Below are positions 16,643 to 25,279 of a stretch of DNA of 64,000 nt, piece by piece. The position numbers and the translations under genes are program-made. Positions within the stretch are counted from its first letter, which is position 1. The number at the start of each line of letters is the position of its first letter. Source of the stretch: Armatimonadota bacterium (GTDB lineage Bacteria; Armatimonadota; Fimbriimonadia; Fimbriimonadales; Fimbriimonadaceae); contig JAKOXK010000064.1 in NCBI GenBank assembly GCA_029781035.1, forward strand, positions 1 to 64,000, read 5' to 3'. The notes beneath the pieces are model-generated. The model was not told the DNA's origin and searched no databases. It saw only the letters and a program-made list of their open reading frames with translations.

Positions 16643-17609
16643 GAAACCCAAAATCGCGTTCTACTGGTGCGCATCATGTGGCGGCTGCGAAGAGTCGATC
16701 GTCGACTTGGCAGAGGACATTCTAGAGGTCGCCAAACTGGTCGAGATCGTGCTGTGGCCGGTGGCGATGGACTTCAAGCGAAAGGACATCGAGGCCTTGG
16801 CCGATGGGGAGATCGTTGCAACGATGATCAACGGTGCCATCCGGACGTCGGAACAGGAAGAGATGGCCCACCTTTTGCGCCGCAAGTCGCGAGTGCTCAT
16901 CGCCTACGGCTCGTGTGCGCACACTGGTGGGATCCCCAGCTTGGCGAACCAGTTCTCCCGATCCGAATTGATGAAGTACGTCTACCATGACGCTCCATCG
17001 GTCGACAATCCCGAGAGCATCGAGCCGGTGTCGGCCTATCAATCGGCGACACTGCCCGTGTTCCGAGACGTCGTTCGATCGCTGGACCAGGTCGTCTCGG
17101 TGGACTACACGCTTCCCGGTTGCGCTCCCAACCCTGCACTCGTGCTCGCCGCCGTGCGGGCCCTGCTCTCGGGAGACCTCCCACCAAAAGGTTCAGTCCT
17201 CGCGCCGGACGTCTCCCTCTGTGACGCCTGTCCCCGAATCGGCTCCAAGCCGACAGAGCTTTCGATCGAAGCGTTCAAGCGTGCTCACCTGCACCCGATC
17301 GATCCAGATCAGTGCCTGTTGGCGCAAGGCTTTGCTTGTCTGGGGCCGGCGACGCGGTCGGGATGCGGCGAGCGGTGCATCCGAGCGAACATGCCGTGTA
17401 CGGGTTGCTTTGGTCCGCTGTCGAGCGTCCGCGATCAGGGAGCGAAAGCGCTCTCCGCTTTGACCTCGGCGATAGGCGCAGACAGCGAAGACGAGATCGA
17501 CCGGGCTCTGGACGGCATTCCCGATCCGGTCGGCACCTTCTATCGATATGGACTGGCGAAGTCGATGCTCCGGCGCAAGGTCGACCTCGCAACGACCACG
17601 AAGAACTAA
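16635..17609 (+). CDS. mvhG: NiFe hydrogenase small subunit, group 3c (MvhG-like)
   Basis: A 324-residue protein from a GTG at 16635 (VSEKPKIAFYWCASCGGCEES). The FYWCASCGGCEES segment holds the ligands of the proximal cluster; the rest are in LIAYGSCAHTGGIP, TLPGCAPNP and the C-terminal run CGERCIRANMPCTGCFGP. There is no Tat signal or membrane anchor, consistent with a cytoplasmic group 3 enzyme. It relays electrons from the NiFe site to MvhD. It is slightly longer than the methanogen MvhG (about 308 residues). Confidence 0.9.
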   Translation: MSEKPKIAFYWCASCGGCEESIVDLAEDILEVAKLVEIVLWPVAMDFKRKDIEALADGEIVATMINGAIRTSEQEEMAHLLRRKSRVLIAYGSCAHTGGIPSLANQFSRSELMKYVYHDAPSVDNPESIEPVSAYQSATLPVFRDVVRSLDQVVSVDYTLPGCAPNPALVLAAVRALLSGDLPPKGSVLAPDVSLCDACPRIGSKPTELSIEAFKRAHLHPIDPDQCLLAQGFACLGPATRSGCGERCIRANMPCTGCFGPLSSVRDQGAKALSALTSAIGADSEDEIDRALDGIPDPVGTFYRYGLAKSMLRRKVDLATTTKN

Positions 17610-17613
17610 CACA

Positions 17614-19086
17614 ATGGAATCAAACGGCCAGAAGCACATAACGGTCGACCCGATCACCAGGCTGGAAGGGCACGGGAAGATCGACATTTTTCTAGACGAC
17701 AAAGGCGACGTGGAAAGGGCTTACTTCCAAGTTCCTGAATTGCGCGGGTTCGAAGTCTTCAGCCTGGGACGCCCCGCCGAAGACATGCCTCAAATCACAA
17801 GCCGCATCTGTGGGGTGTGCCCAACGGCGCACCACATGGCGTCCACGAAAGCTCTCGACCACCTTTACCACGTCGAGCCGCCGCGCCCGGCTCGATTGGT
17901 CCGCGAACTCGTCTACAACGCGTTCATGCTTGAAGACCACGCTCTTCACGTGTACGTCCTGGGGGGCCCGGACTTCATCGTGGGGCCAGAGGCGCCGGCG
18001 GCAGAGCGTAACATCCTTGGGGTCATCGGCAAGGTCGGCTTGGAAGTGGGCCAGCGCGTGATCGCCACCCGTCGTCGTGTCCGCGAACTGATCACGCACG
18101 TCGCCGGCAAGGTCATTCACCCGGTTTTCGGACTGCCGGGCGGCGTGTCGAAGGGACTGTCTCCCGACGATGTGCCAGGGTTCAAGCAACTTGCGAAAGA
18201 CGGCCTCGACTTTGCGCAGTTCACGCTCCAGGTCTTCAAGGACATAGTACTGGCCAACCGGGAGTACGTCGAGCTGATCAAATCCGACGCCTACACCCAC
18301 AAGACTTACTACATGGGTCTCGTGGACGAAAAGAACCAGCCGAACTTCTACGACGGAGACATCCGCGTCGTGGATCCTAACGGCAAGGAGTTCGCCAAAT
18401 TCAAGGAAGTCCAGTATTTGGACCACATCGCCGAACACGTCGAACCATGGAGCTACGTGAAGTTCTGCTACTTGAAGAACGTCGGTTGGAAGGGCTTCAA
18501 AGGTGGCATCGACGACGGCGTCTACAGCGTTGCTCCGCTCGCCCGTTTGAATGTGGCCGATGCAATGGCCACGCCGATCGCACAGGAAGCGTTCCTCGAA
18601 TACGAAGCGGCTCTGGGTCCGCGCCCGATTCACCACACGTTGGCGAACCACTGGGCGCGCGTGATCGAAATGGTCTACGCAGCAGAGAGACTGGTCGAGA
18701 TCATGGACGACCCAGAAGTCGCTTCGGACAACTTGCGCGTGATCCCCACCGCCACACCGGACAAAGGGATCGGCGTCGTCGAGGCTCCGCGTGGAACCTT
18801 GTTCCACCACTTTGAGACCGACCCAAACGGCATCCTTACCCTGGTCAATCTGATCGTGGCCACGCAGAACAACTCAGCCCGCATGGCCATGAGCGTCGAG
18901 ACAGCCGCCAAGGCCCTGATCCATGGGTTCGACGTCAGCGAGGGCCTGCTGAACAAGGTCGAGATGGCCTTCCGTGCCTACGATCCTTGCCACGCGTGCG
19001 CCACGCACTCGATGCCGGGCCAGATGCCGCTGGTGGTCCGGCTCCACGGTAGCGACGGGACACTACTTGAGGAGATCAAAAGATGA
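17614..19086 (+). CDS. mvhA: NiFe hydrogenase large subunit, group 3c (MvhA-like)
   Basis: A 490-residue catalytic subunit with the L1 motif SRICGVCPTAHHM (about residue 60) and the L2 motif DPCHACATH near the C-terminus, the four cysteines that bind Ni and Fe. About 25 residues follow the L2 His, giving the C-terminal peptide that the maturation protease removes. The ATG at 17614 begins MESNGQKHITVDPITRLEGH; TRLEGH is the usual large-subunit start. It heterolytically cleaves or forms H2 in the cytoplasm. No hyp maturation genes are in this window, so they must be elsewhere for it to function. Confidence 0.93.
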   Translation: MESNGQKHITVDPITRLEGHGKIDIFLDDKGDVERAYFQVPELRGFEVFSLGRPAEDMPQITSRICGVCPTAHHMASTKALDHLYHVEPPRPARLVRELVYNAFMLEDHALHVYVLGGPDFIVGPEAPAAERNILGVIGKVGLEVGQRVIATRRRVRELITHVAGKVIHPVFGLPGGVSKGLSPDDVPGFKQLAKDGLDFAQFTLQVFKDIVLANREYVELIKSDAYTHKTYYMGLVDEKNQPNFYDGDIRVVDPNGKEFAKFKEVQYLDHIAEHVEPWSYVKFCYLKNVGWKGFKGGIDDGVYSVAPLARLNVADAMATPIAQEAFLEYEAALGPRPIHHTLANHWARVIEMVYAAERLVEIMDDPEVASDNLRVIPTATPDKGIGVVEAPRGTLFHHFETDPNGILTLVNLIVATQNNSARMAMSVETAAKALIHGFDVSEGLLNKVEMAFRAYDPCHACATHSMPGQMPLVVRLHGSDGTLLEEIKR

Positions 19087-19559
19087 AGGACAGGACGCTG
19101 GTGTTGGGCTTGGGCAACGACCTGCTCGGTGACGACGGTGTCGGACTGACCGTGGCGCGGGTCGTCGAGTCCCGCCACCAGCAGCGCGACGTTGACGTCG
19201 TCGAGTCGGGCGAGGCGGGACTGGCCCTGCTGGAGATCATCGACGGCTACCGGCGTGTGGTGATCGTGGACGCGATTCAGACCGGACAGGTCGAGGCGGG
19301 CACGGTGATGATTTACGGGCCCGAGGACTTTCGCCGCGTCGTGGCACCTTCGGCACATTACTCGGGCTTGCCCGAAGTGCTGGAACTCGGTGCCAGGATC
19401 GGGTGCGACATGCCGCGGGACTTGAAGGTCGTCGCGATCGAGATCGCAGACCCGCTCCACTTCTCGACTGAACTGACTGAGAAAGTCGCACACGCGATCG
19501 AGGAAGCGGTCAGCAAAGTGTTGGGCCTCCTCGGGGAACCCGCCCTCCAAGCTCGATAG
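19083..19559 (+). CDS. Hydrogenase maturation endopeptidase (HycI/HoxW family)
   Basis: A 158-residue protease starting with the family motif LVLGLGNDLLGDDGVGLTVA; the Glu/Asp residues of this region and of IVDAIQTG bind the Ni of the immature enzyme. It clips the C-terminal peptide of the large subunit after the DPCxxCxxH motif. Its ATGA start overlaps the stop of mvhA, which is certainly its substrate. It is the last gene of the operon and is followed by a strong hairpin. Confidence 0.9.
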   Translation: MKDRTLVLGLGNDLLGDDGVGLTVARVVESRHQQRDVDVVESGEAGLALLEIIDGYRRVVIVDAIQTGQVEAGTVMIYGPEDFRRVVAPSAHYSGLPEVLELGARIGCDMPRDLKVVAIEIADPLHFSTELTEKVAHAIEEAVSKVLGLLGEPALQAR

Positions 19560-19561
19560 CC

Positions 19562-19595
19562 GGTCAGGGGCCCGGCTTTGACAGGGCCCCTGACC
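19562..19595. terminator. Bidirectional terminator hairpin after the hydrogenase operon
   Basis: A perfect 12-bp stem GGTCAGGGGCCC / GGGCCCCTGACC with a 10-nt loop, lying between the convergent protease and flavodoxin genes. Confidence 0.8.
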
Positions 19596-19607
19596 TGGAA
19601 CCGCGGT

Positions 19608-20111
19608 CTAAGAGAAGTAGGGCCTGATCTGCGCGCACCAAGCTTTGATGCGCGCGTCGGACTGGTCGGCCTGGTTGTCTTCGTCGAGCACAAGGCCCAT
19701 GAACTTGCCGCCACGAAGCCCCTTCGATGCTTCCCAGGTGTACCCTTCCGTGGGCCATTCACCGACAACTTTGCCGCCGAGTGACGTGACTTTGTCGGCG
19801 ACGATGCCGATGCCGTCCACGAACCACTTGGCGTACTTGACCTGGTCGCCTAGTCCAAAAATGGCGACGGTCTTGCCGTCAAATTCGACGTCGTCGATCT
19901 CGTCCCAGAACCGACGCCAGTCTTCCTGCAACAGGCCCTCGTCGACCGTCGAGAGGCCCAAGATGAAACCGTCGACAAAGTCGAAGTCCTCGACCGACGC
20001 TTTCTTGATGTCCTTGACCTCGGCGAGCAAGCTGCCGAGTTCCGCCGCGATCTTTTTGGCGCACTTCTCGGTGTTCCCCGTCGAGCTTCCATAGAATAGT
20101 TTGACTTCCAT
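19608..20111 (-). CDS. Flavodoxin
   Basis: A 167-residue short-chain flavodoxin. The FMN phosphate loop YGSSTGNTEKCAKKIA is at residues 8-23, with LGLSTVDEGLLQEDW and IFGLGDQVKYAKWFVDG providing the isoalloxazine loops. It carries one or two electrons between PFOR and acceptor proteins. It is the third gene of the PFOR1 - DHOD-like - flavodoxin operon, directly supporting the view that at least PFOR1 can use flavodoxin as well as ferredoxin. Confidence 0.92.
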   Translation of the reverse strand: MEVKLFYGSSTGNTEKCAKKIAAELGSLLAEVKDIKKASVEDFDFVDGFILGLSTVDEGLLQEDWRRFWDEIDDVEFDGKTVAIFGLGDQVKYAKWFVDGIGIVADKVTSLGGKVVGEWPTEGYTWEASKGLRGGKFMGLVLDEDNQADQSDARIKAWCAQIRPYFS

Positions 20112-20132
20112 CCGTGCTTTCTCCTTGTTTGC

Positions 20133-21143
20133 TCACCTAAAGGCCAAGGGCTCTGGCCGGAAGGAGAGCAGTTCTTTCATGTAGTTCGCCCTTTCGAAGG
20201 CAGAAGCGTTGGCTACGCGCTGGTGGCTCATGCAGCCTCTGAGCTGGTCGAGCGATTCGTAATCGTGGTTCGTCATCCATTCCTCGAGTCCGTACACGAG
20301 GCGACCGAGGTATTCGATCCCGCGGTCGAGGAGAATGGACGCACACGTGACAGCCCGGGCTCCGGCCATGACGGCCTTGACGACGTCGATCGGAGAGTGG
20401 ACGCCGGTACTGAGCGCGAGGTCCAGCGGCACTTTGTCGTAGAGTATCGCGATCCAATGGAGCGGCAACCTCATGTCGTGAGAGGTGCTCCATACCAAGT
20501 GTGGCTTGACTTCGCGCTTCTCGACTTCGAAGTCGGGCTGGTAGAACCGGTTGAATAGGACGAGGCCTCTCGCACCGGCTCCCCCGAGCCGTAGCGCGAT
20601 GTTCGCCACCGAACTGAACTGGGCGCCGATCTTGACAGTCACGGGAAGGGCAACCGTGCTCGCCACTGCGGTGACGACGTCCACGTAGCGCTGCTCCACT
20701 TCCTGACCGGTGACGTTGGGGTCAGTCTCGATCCAGTTAACGTTGAGTTCGAGTGCGTCGGCACCGGCGTCGGCCATCTGCTTGGCGTAGTCGATCCATC
20801 CACCCGTCGTCACCCCGTTCAGGCTCGCGATGACGGGGATGTCCAGAGTCTCCTTGGCCTTCCTGACGAGGTCGAGGTACTGGTCCGGCCCGCTATGGAA
20901 CCTGTCCGGCGTCGGAAAGTAGCTCGAGGCTTCCGCATAGCGGTCCGACCCGTAGTCGAGGTAGCTGGCGATGAGCTCTGTCTCATGCTCGATCTGTTCC
21001 TCAAAGAGCGAAAAGAGCGTGACAGCAGCGGCGCCGGAGTCTTCAAGGCGCTTCAAGCTGTCGAGATCTCGGGTCAGCGGCGAAGCGGCAGGGACGAGCG
21101 GGTTCTTGAGTTTGAGTCCGAGGTATTGAGTGCAAAGGTCCAT
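20133..21143 (-). CDS. Dihydroorotate dehydrogenase-like flavoprotein linked to PFOR
   Basis: A 336-residue TIM-barrel FMN protein of the DHOD family ([68 protein letters not shown]). It belongs to the DHOD-like subgroup commonly found next to pyruvate:ferredoxin oxidoreductase; its true reaction is not established, and a role in pyrimidine synthesis is unlikely from this context. The ATG at 21143 is 2 bp after the PFOR1 stop, with AAGGAGG inside the end of the PFOR gene. A paralogue lies at 36852-37856. Confidence 0.82.
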   Translation of the reverse strand: MDLCTQYLGLKLKNPLVPAASPLTRDLDSLKRLEDSGAAAVTLFSLFEEQIEHETELIASYLDYGSDRYAEASSYFPTPDRFHSGPDQYLDLVRKAKETLDIPVIASLNGVTTGGWIDYAKQMADAGADALELNVNWIETDPNVTGQEVEQRYVDVVTAVASTVALPVTVKIGAQFSSVANIALRLGGAGARGLVLFNRFYQPDFEVEKREVKPHLVWSTSHDMRLPLHWIAILYDKVPLDLALSTGVHSPIDVVKAVMAGARAVTCASILLDRGIEYLGRLVYGLEEWMTNHDYESLDQLRGCMSHQRVANASAFERANYMKELLSFRPEPLAFR

Positions 21144-21145
21144 TG

Positions 21146-24100
21146 TCAGGCCTCCTTGGTCGGTGCGGCCAACCGCGCATAAGCGGCCCACCGCTGGTCC
21201 ACGTCGTGCTGGGCTTCCGCCATCAGCCGCTCAGCAGTCTCGGGGTCGGCTTGCATCAACATGCGGTACCGACCCTCCCGTTCGGCATAGTCGCGCAAAG
21301 GCCGTGCCGGCGGCTGGCTGTCGAGCATCATCGGGTTCCGTCCTCGGGCAGCCCGCGACGGCACGTACCGGTAGAGGGGCCAGTAACCGCACTCCACCGC
21401 CAGTTTCTGTTGTTCGAGCCCTTTCTGCATGTCGATCGCGTGGGCAATGCAGTGGCAGTAAGCGATCACGATTGCCGGTCCCTCGTGGGCTTCGGCCTCG
21501 AGGAACGCCTTGATCGTCTGGTTGTCGTCTGCTCCGTAGGCGATCTGGGCCACATAGACGTTCCCATAGGCCATCGCCATGCGGCCGAGGTCCTTTTTCC
21601 CGGACGGTTTGCCACCTGCGGCGAACTTGGCCACCGCAGCGCGCGGCGTCGCCTTCGAAGCCTGGCCACCCGTGTTGGAGTAGACCTCGGTGTCGAGCAC
21701 CAACACCCTGACCCGTTTCCCGCTCGCGAGAACATGGTCCAGTCCGCCGTAGCCGATGTCGTAGGCCCATCCGTCTCCCCCGACCATCCACACGGACTTG
21801 TCGACCAACGAGTCGGCAAGATCGAACAGCGACTGGAGTTCAGGATCCGTCGTGCCGGCTAGCTTTGTCCTTAGCAAGTCGATGACGGTGCGGCGCTCCA
21901 ATCGCGTGGGCTCGTCCCTCTTCTCGGGCTTCAGGAGTGCTTCGGCGACTTCGCTGCCAAGCTCGCTCGAGTGGGACTCTAGCAACCGCAGCGCCTGAGC
22001 GCGCTTGGCGTCGAGCGCGAGCCTCATGCCCAGACCGAACTCGGCGTTGTCTTCAAACAACGAGTTGGCCCAAGCGGGGCCACGGCCGGAGGCGTCCTTC
22101 GCCCAAGGTGTCGTGGGAAGGTTCCCCCCGAAGATGCTGCTACAACCGGTGGCGTTAGCGACGATCAACCGGTCACCAAAGAGCTGGCTGAGCAACTTCA
22201 GGTAGGGCGTCTCTCCGCAACCGGCACACGCCCCACTGAATTCGAACAGTGGGCGCAGGAGTTGGATGTTCTTGGCATTGTCGTAGATGGGATCGTCCGT
22301 CAGGGCAGGCTTCTCCGGCAGACTCTGGAAATAGGCCCACGGCGCACGGTGCTCGTCACTCACCTCGGCGACGGGAACCATGTTGATCGCCTTCTTTCGG
22401 GAGTCTGTCTTGTCGTGCTCAGGGCAGATCTCGTAGCAAAGGTTACAGCCCGTGCAGTCTTCAGGCGAGACTTGGAGCGTATAGACGGAACTCTCAGAGT
22501 CACGAAACTCGGGCGGTGCCGATTTGAACCCAGCCGGTGCCCCCGCAAGGGCGTTTGCGGGCACGACCTTGGCCCGGATCACACTGTGGGGACAAGTCAA
22601 GACGCACTTGCCGCACTGGGAACAGAGGCTGGGCTCCCATGAAGGGATCTCAAGGCTGATCGAGCGCTTCTCGTACTGCGTGGTCGCGGTCGGGAAGGTG
22701 CCGTCCACAGGCATGGCGCTTACCGGCAACAGGTCTCCTCGCCCCGCGATCATTTCGCCGATCACGTGCTTCACGAAGTCAGGTGCATCGGACGGAACCG
22801 GCTCGCGCAGCCCTGTCTCGCTCGTGACCTGGTCGGGGACTTTGACTTCGTGGAGGTGGGCCACAGCTTGATCCACGGCGTCGAAGTTCTGCTCGATGAC
22901 CCTTTTCCCACGTTTGCCATAGGTCTTCTCGATCGCTTGCCGCACCTTCTGGACCGCCTCGTCCTGAGGAAGGATGCCGCAGAGCGCGAAGAACGCTGTC
23001 TGCATGATCGTGTTGATTCTCACCCCCATCCCCGTCTTCTCGGCGACAAAGTAGCCGTCGAGGACATAGAGCTTCAGTCTCTTCTGAATCACCGCTTCCT
23101 GGAAGTGCCGAGGAAGGTGTTGCCAGACCTCGTCAGCTGGGAACGGGCTGTTGAGCAGGACGGTCGCTCCATCCTTCGCAAGCTCAAGCACGGGATAGCG
23201 GAAAACGAGGCCAAACTGGTGCACGGCGACGAAGTTTGCCTTCTGGATCAGGTAGGAGCTCCGTATCTGCTTTGGCCCGAAGCGCAGGTGCGAGACGGTC
23301 ACAGAGCCGGACTTCTTCGAGTCGTAGACGAAATACCCTTGAGCCCAGTTGTCCGTCTCTTCGCCGATGATCTTGATGGAGTTCTTGTTGGCTCCGACCG
23401 TCCCGTCTGCGCCCAAGCCCCAGAACACCCCGCGGAATGTCTCGGGTGCTTCAGACCGGAACTCGGGGTCATAAGACAAGCTCGTGTGGCTCACGTCGTC
23501 GTCGATACCGATTGTAAAGTGGTTCTTGGGACTCGCCTTGTCGAGTTCGTCGAACACGGCTTTGACCATGGCTGGCGTGAACTCTTTGCTCGACAGGCCA
23601 TATCGGCCGCCGATGACGACCGGGTGGTTGCGGTGCGGAACCTCGGACAGCGCGGTGACAACGTCTTGGTACAGCGGCTCTCCGATCGCGCCTGGCTCCT
23701 TAGTCCGGTCAAGGACCGCGATCGCTTTGACCGATGACGGCAGGCTTGCGACAAAACGCTGACAGTCGAAGGGGCGATAAAGTCTGACCTTGACCACGGC
23801 GACCTTCTCGCCGGCCGCGACCAGCGCCTCGGCCGTCTCTTGGGCCGTTTCGGCGCCGGATCCCATAAGGACGATCACGCGCTCAGCGTCCGGCGCGCCA
23901 ACGGTATCGAACAGGTGGTACTTGCGGCCGGTCATCTGAGCGAACGACTCCATGGTCGCCTCGACGACGTTCGGCGTGACCGTGTAATAAGGGTTCACGG
24001 TCTCACGGGCTTGGAAGAAGACGTCCGGGTTCTGGGCTGATCCTCGCAATACCGGGTGGTCCGGGCTCAGTGCTCGCTCTCGATGTGCCGACACCAGGGC

Positions 24101-24733
24101 CGGATCGATCATCTGCGCGATCTGGAAGTCCTCGACCGCGGCGATCTTCTGCACTTCGTGACTGGTGCGGAAACCGTCGAAGACGTTGAGGAAGGGAACG
24201 CGGGCCTTCAGGGTCGCCGCATGGCTGATCAGAGCGAAGTCCTGGACTTCCTGCGGCGAGCCACCGAAGAGCATCCCCCAGCCTGTCGTTCGGGTCGCCA
24301 TGACGTCCGAGTGATCGCCAAAAATGGACAATGCGTGAGTCGCGACGGTCCGGGCCGATATGTGGAACACCGTCGGGGTGAGCTCACCCGCGATCTTGAA
24401 CATGTTCGGGATCATCAAGAGCAATCCCTGACTGGCGGTAAAGGTTGTGCACAAGGCACCGGCTTGCAGGGCGCCGTGAACGGCCCCAGCGGCACCGCCT
24501 TCGCTCTGCATTTCCTGGACAGTCGGGACGAGGCCCCACAGGTTGGCATCCTTGTGGGCCGCCCACTCGTCGCAGAGCTCGCCCATCGCGCTGCTGGGCG
24601 TGATCGGATAGATGGCGATAACCTCGCTGACTTTGTACGCGATGCGGGCAGCGGCTTCGTTACCGTCGATGGTGACCCACGTCGTTGCGGGAAAGCTTTT
24701 GGTTGGTTCTACTGGTTTGATGGCTAGGGTCAT
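21146..24733 (-). CDS. nifJ: Pyruvate:ferredoxin (flavodoxin) oxidoreductase, paralogue 1
   Basis: A single-chain 1195-residue PFOR with all domains in the usual order. The pyruvate-binding region near the start has YPITPSSAMGELCDEWAAH. The two ferredoxin-type clusters are CSQCGKCVLTCPH (about 703) and CTGCNLCYEICP (about 762). The proximal cluster cysteines are in CAGCGETPYLKLL (about 836), and the TPP/Mg site is GGDGWAYDIGYGG (about 987). It converts pyruvate + CoA to acetyl-CoA + CO2 and reduced ferredoxin/flavodoxin, or the reverse. It heads an operon with the DHOD-like gene and flavodoxin. Its ATGA start overlaps a 55-codon leader ORF. It is more divergent than paralogues 2 and 3, which resemble each other. 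Confidence 0.96.
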   Translation of the reverse strand: MTLAIKPVEPTKSFPATTWVTIDGNEAAARIAYKVSEVIAIYPITPSSAMGELCDEWAAHKDANLWGLVPTVQEMQSEGGAAGAVHGALQAGALCTTFTASQGLLLMIPNMFKIAGELTPTVFHISARTVATHALSIFGDHSDVMATRTTGWGMLFGGSPQEVQDFALISHAATLKARVPFLNVFDGFRTSHEVQKIAAVEDFQIAQMIDPALVSAHRERALSPDHPVLRGSAQNPDVFFQARETVNPYYTVTPNVVEATMESFAQMTGRKYHLFDTVGAPDAERVIVLMGSGAETAQETAEALVAAGEKVAVVKVRLYRPFDCQRFVASLPSSVKAIAVLDRTKEPGAIGEPLYQDVVTALSEVPHRNHPVVIGGRYGLSSKEFTPAMVKAVFDELDKASPKNHFTIGIDDDVSHTSLSYDPEFRSEAPETFRGVFWGLGADGTVGANKNSIKIIGEETDNWAQGYFVYDSKKSGSVTVSHLRFGPKQIRSSYLIQKANFVAVHQFGLVFRYPVLELAKDGATVLLNSPFPADEVWQHLPRHFQEAVIQKRLKLYVLDGYFVAEKTGMGVRINTIMQTAFFALCGILPQDEAVQKVRQAIEKTYGKRGKRVIEQNFDAVDQAVAHLHEVKVPDQVTSETGLREPVPSDAPDFVKHVIGEMIAGRGDLLPVSAMPVDGTFPTATTQYEKRSISLEIPSWEPSLCSQCGKCVLTCPHSVIRAKVVPANALAGAPAGFKSAPPEFRDSESSVYTLQVSPEDCTGCNLCYEICPEHDKTDSRKKAINMVPVAEVSDEHRAPWAYFQSLPEKPALTDDPIYDNAKNIQLLRPLFEFSGACAGCGETPYLKLLSQLFGDRLIVANATGCSSIFGGNLPTTPWAKDASGRGPAWANSLFEDNAEFGLGMRLALDAKRAQALRLLESHSSELGSEVAEALLKPEKRDEPTRLERRTVIDLLRTKLAGTTDPELQSLFDLADSLVDKSVWMVGGDGWAYDIGYGGLDHVLASGKRVRVLVLDTEVYSNTGGQASKATPRAAVAKFAAGGKPSGKKDLGRMAMAYGNVYVAQIAYGADDNQTIKAFLEAEAHEGPAIVIAYCHCIAHAIDMQKGLEQQKLAVECGYWPLYRYVPSRAARGRNPMMLDSQPPARPLRDYAEREGRYRMLMQADPETAERLMAEAQHDVDQRWAAYARLAAPTKEA

Positions 24734-24897
24734 GGGCGCTCACCTCTTGAGGAGCCGGAAAAGCGGCTTAAAGAGAATCTGAGGAGGGGTATGCCGCGAG
24801 CATCGGGATGCGGCTGGGTGAGGCCACCGGTCTCTCGGGTGGCGGCGTCGCGTGGATGGTCGCGGGCTCGTCTATGGCGCTGACTTCGTGTCAGCAT
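24730..24897 (-). CDS. Putative coupled leader ORF (MLTxxQR type) before PFOR1
   Basis: A 55-codon minus-strand frame from the ATG at 24897 (MLTRSQRHRRARDH...) ends with TGA at 24732-24730, overlapping the PFOR1 start as ATGA. GGGTG lies 4 nt before the ATG. The first codons form the palindrome GCTGAC-N5-GTCAGC (24879-24895), at about +13 from the predicted transcript start. The peptide is Arg-rich and otherwise unlike the other two leaders. Confidence 0.45.
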   Translation of the reverse strand: MLTRSQRHRRARDHPRDAATRETGGLTQPHPDARGIPLLRFSLSRFSGSSRGERP

Positions 24898-24913
24898 CAG
24901 GCACCCGGGACTG

Positions 24914-24955
24914 AGTATACGAAAACGCTGATTCTGCGTAATGTGACGCGCGTCA
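24914..24955 (-). promoter_or_regulatory. CRP/FNR-like operator and -10 box of PFOR1
   Basis: Read on the minus strand, TATGACGCGCGTCACA contains the palindrome TGACGCGCGTCA (24944-24955), followed 30 bp from its centre by TATACT (24914-24919). This is a class II activator arrangement. The GCTGAC-N5-GTCAGC element lies just downstream of the transcript start. Confidence 0.7.
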
Positions 24956-25038
24956 TAGGACGAAGACTCCCCTACATGGCTGTGGACTTCGCGGAACGGT
25001 TTGAGGCGTTGGGAGCCAAAGGCCTTTGAACCTCGGTA

Positions 25039-25079
25039 TGACGCGCGTCAGCGCACAGACGGGGATCGAGGACGATACT
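25039..25079 (+). promoter_or_regulatory. CRP/FNR-like operator and -10 box of PFOR2
   Basis: The palindrome TGACGCGCGTCA (25039-25050) is followed 29 bp from its centre by GATACT (25074-25079). It lies 84 bp from the divergent PFOR1 operator, so the two PFOR genes have separate copies of the site. No GCTGAC-N5-GTCAGC element follows. The leader of roughly 190 nt to 25280 holds a 53-codon frame that does not share the MLTxxQR start. Confidence 0.7.
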
Positions 25080-25279
25080 TCACCTGATTCCCATGCATGC
25101 AGAGCGCCCTTCGCCTGTTTGGTGGTGTGACTGTCGAGAGCCGGCGCACCGCACCGGTGTGCATGGGTCAGGGCCGATCCAGGAACTCTCTGGCCTGTCG
25201 GCCCGCTCTCGACCCAAGACTCAAGAGTCGAAGGCGCTCGATCCGGCACCAAGGGTGAGCGCGGGACGTGAAGTTCAAG

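Noticed and set aside
19083-19559. Hydrogenase accessory (hyp) genes in the operon
   Set aside because: Only the endopeptidase is present; no HypA-F signatures were found in the window.
25097-25258. A leader ORF for PFOR2 like those of PFOR1 and PFOR3
   Set aside because: A 53-codon frame exists in the leader, but it starts MQSALRLF, lacks the GCTGAC-N5-GTCAGC element and ends 21 nt before the PFOR2 ATG instead of overlapping it.
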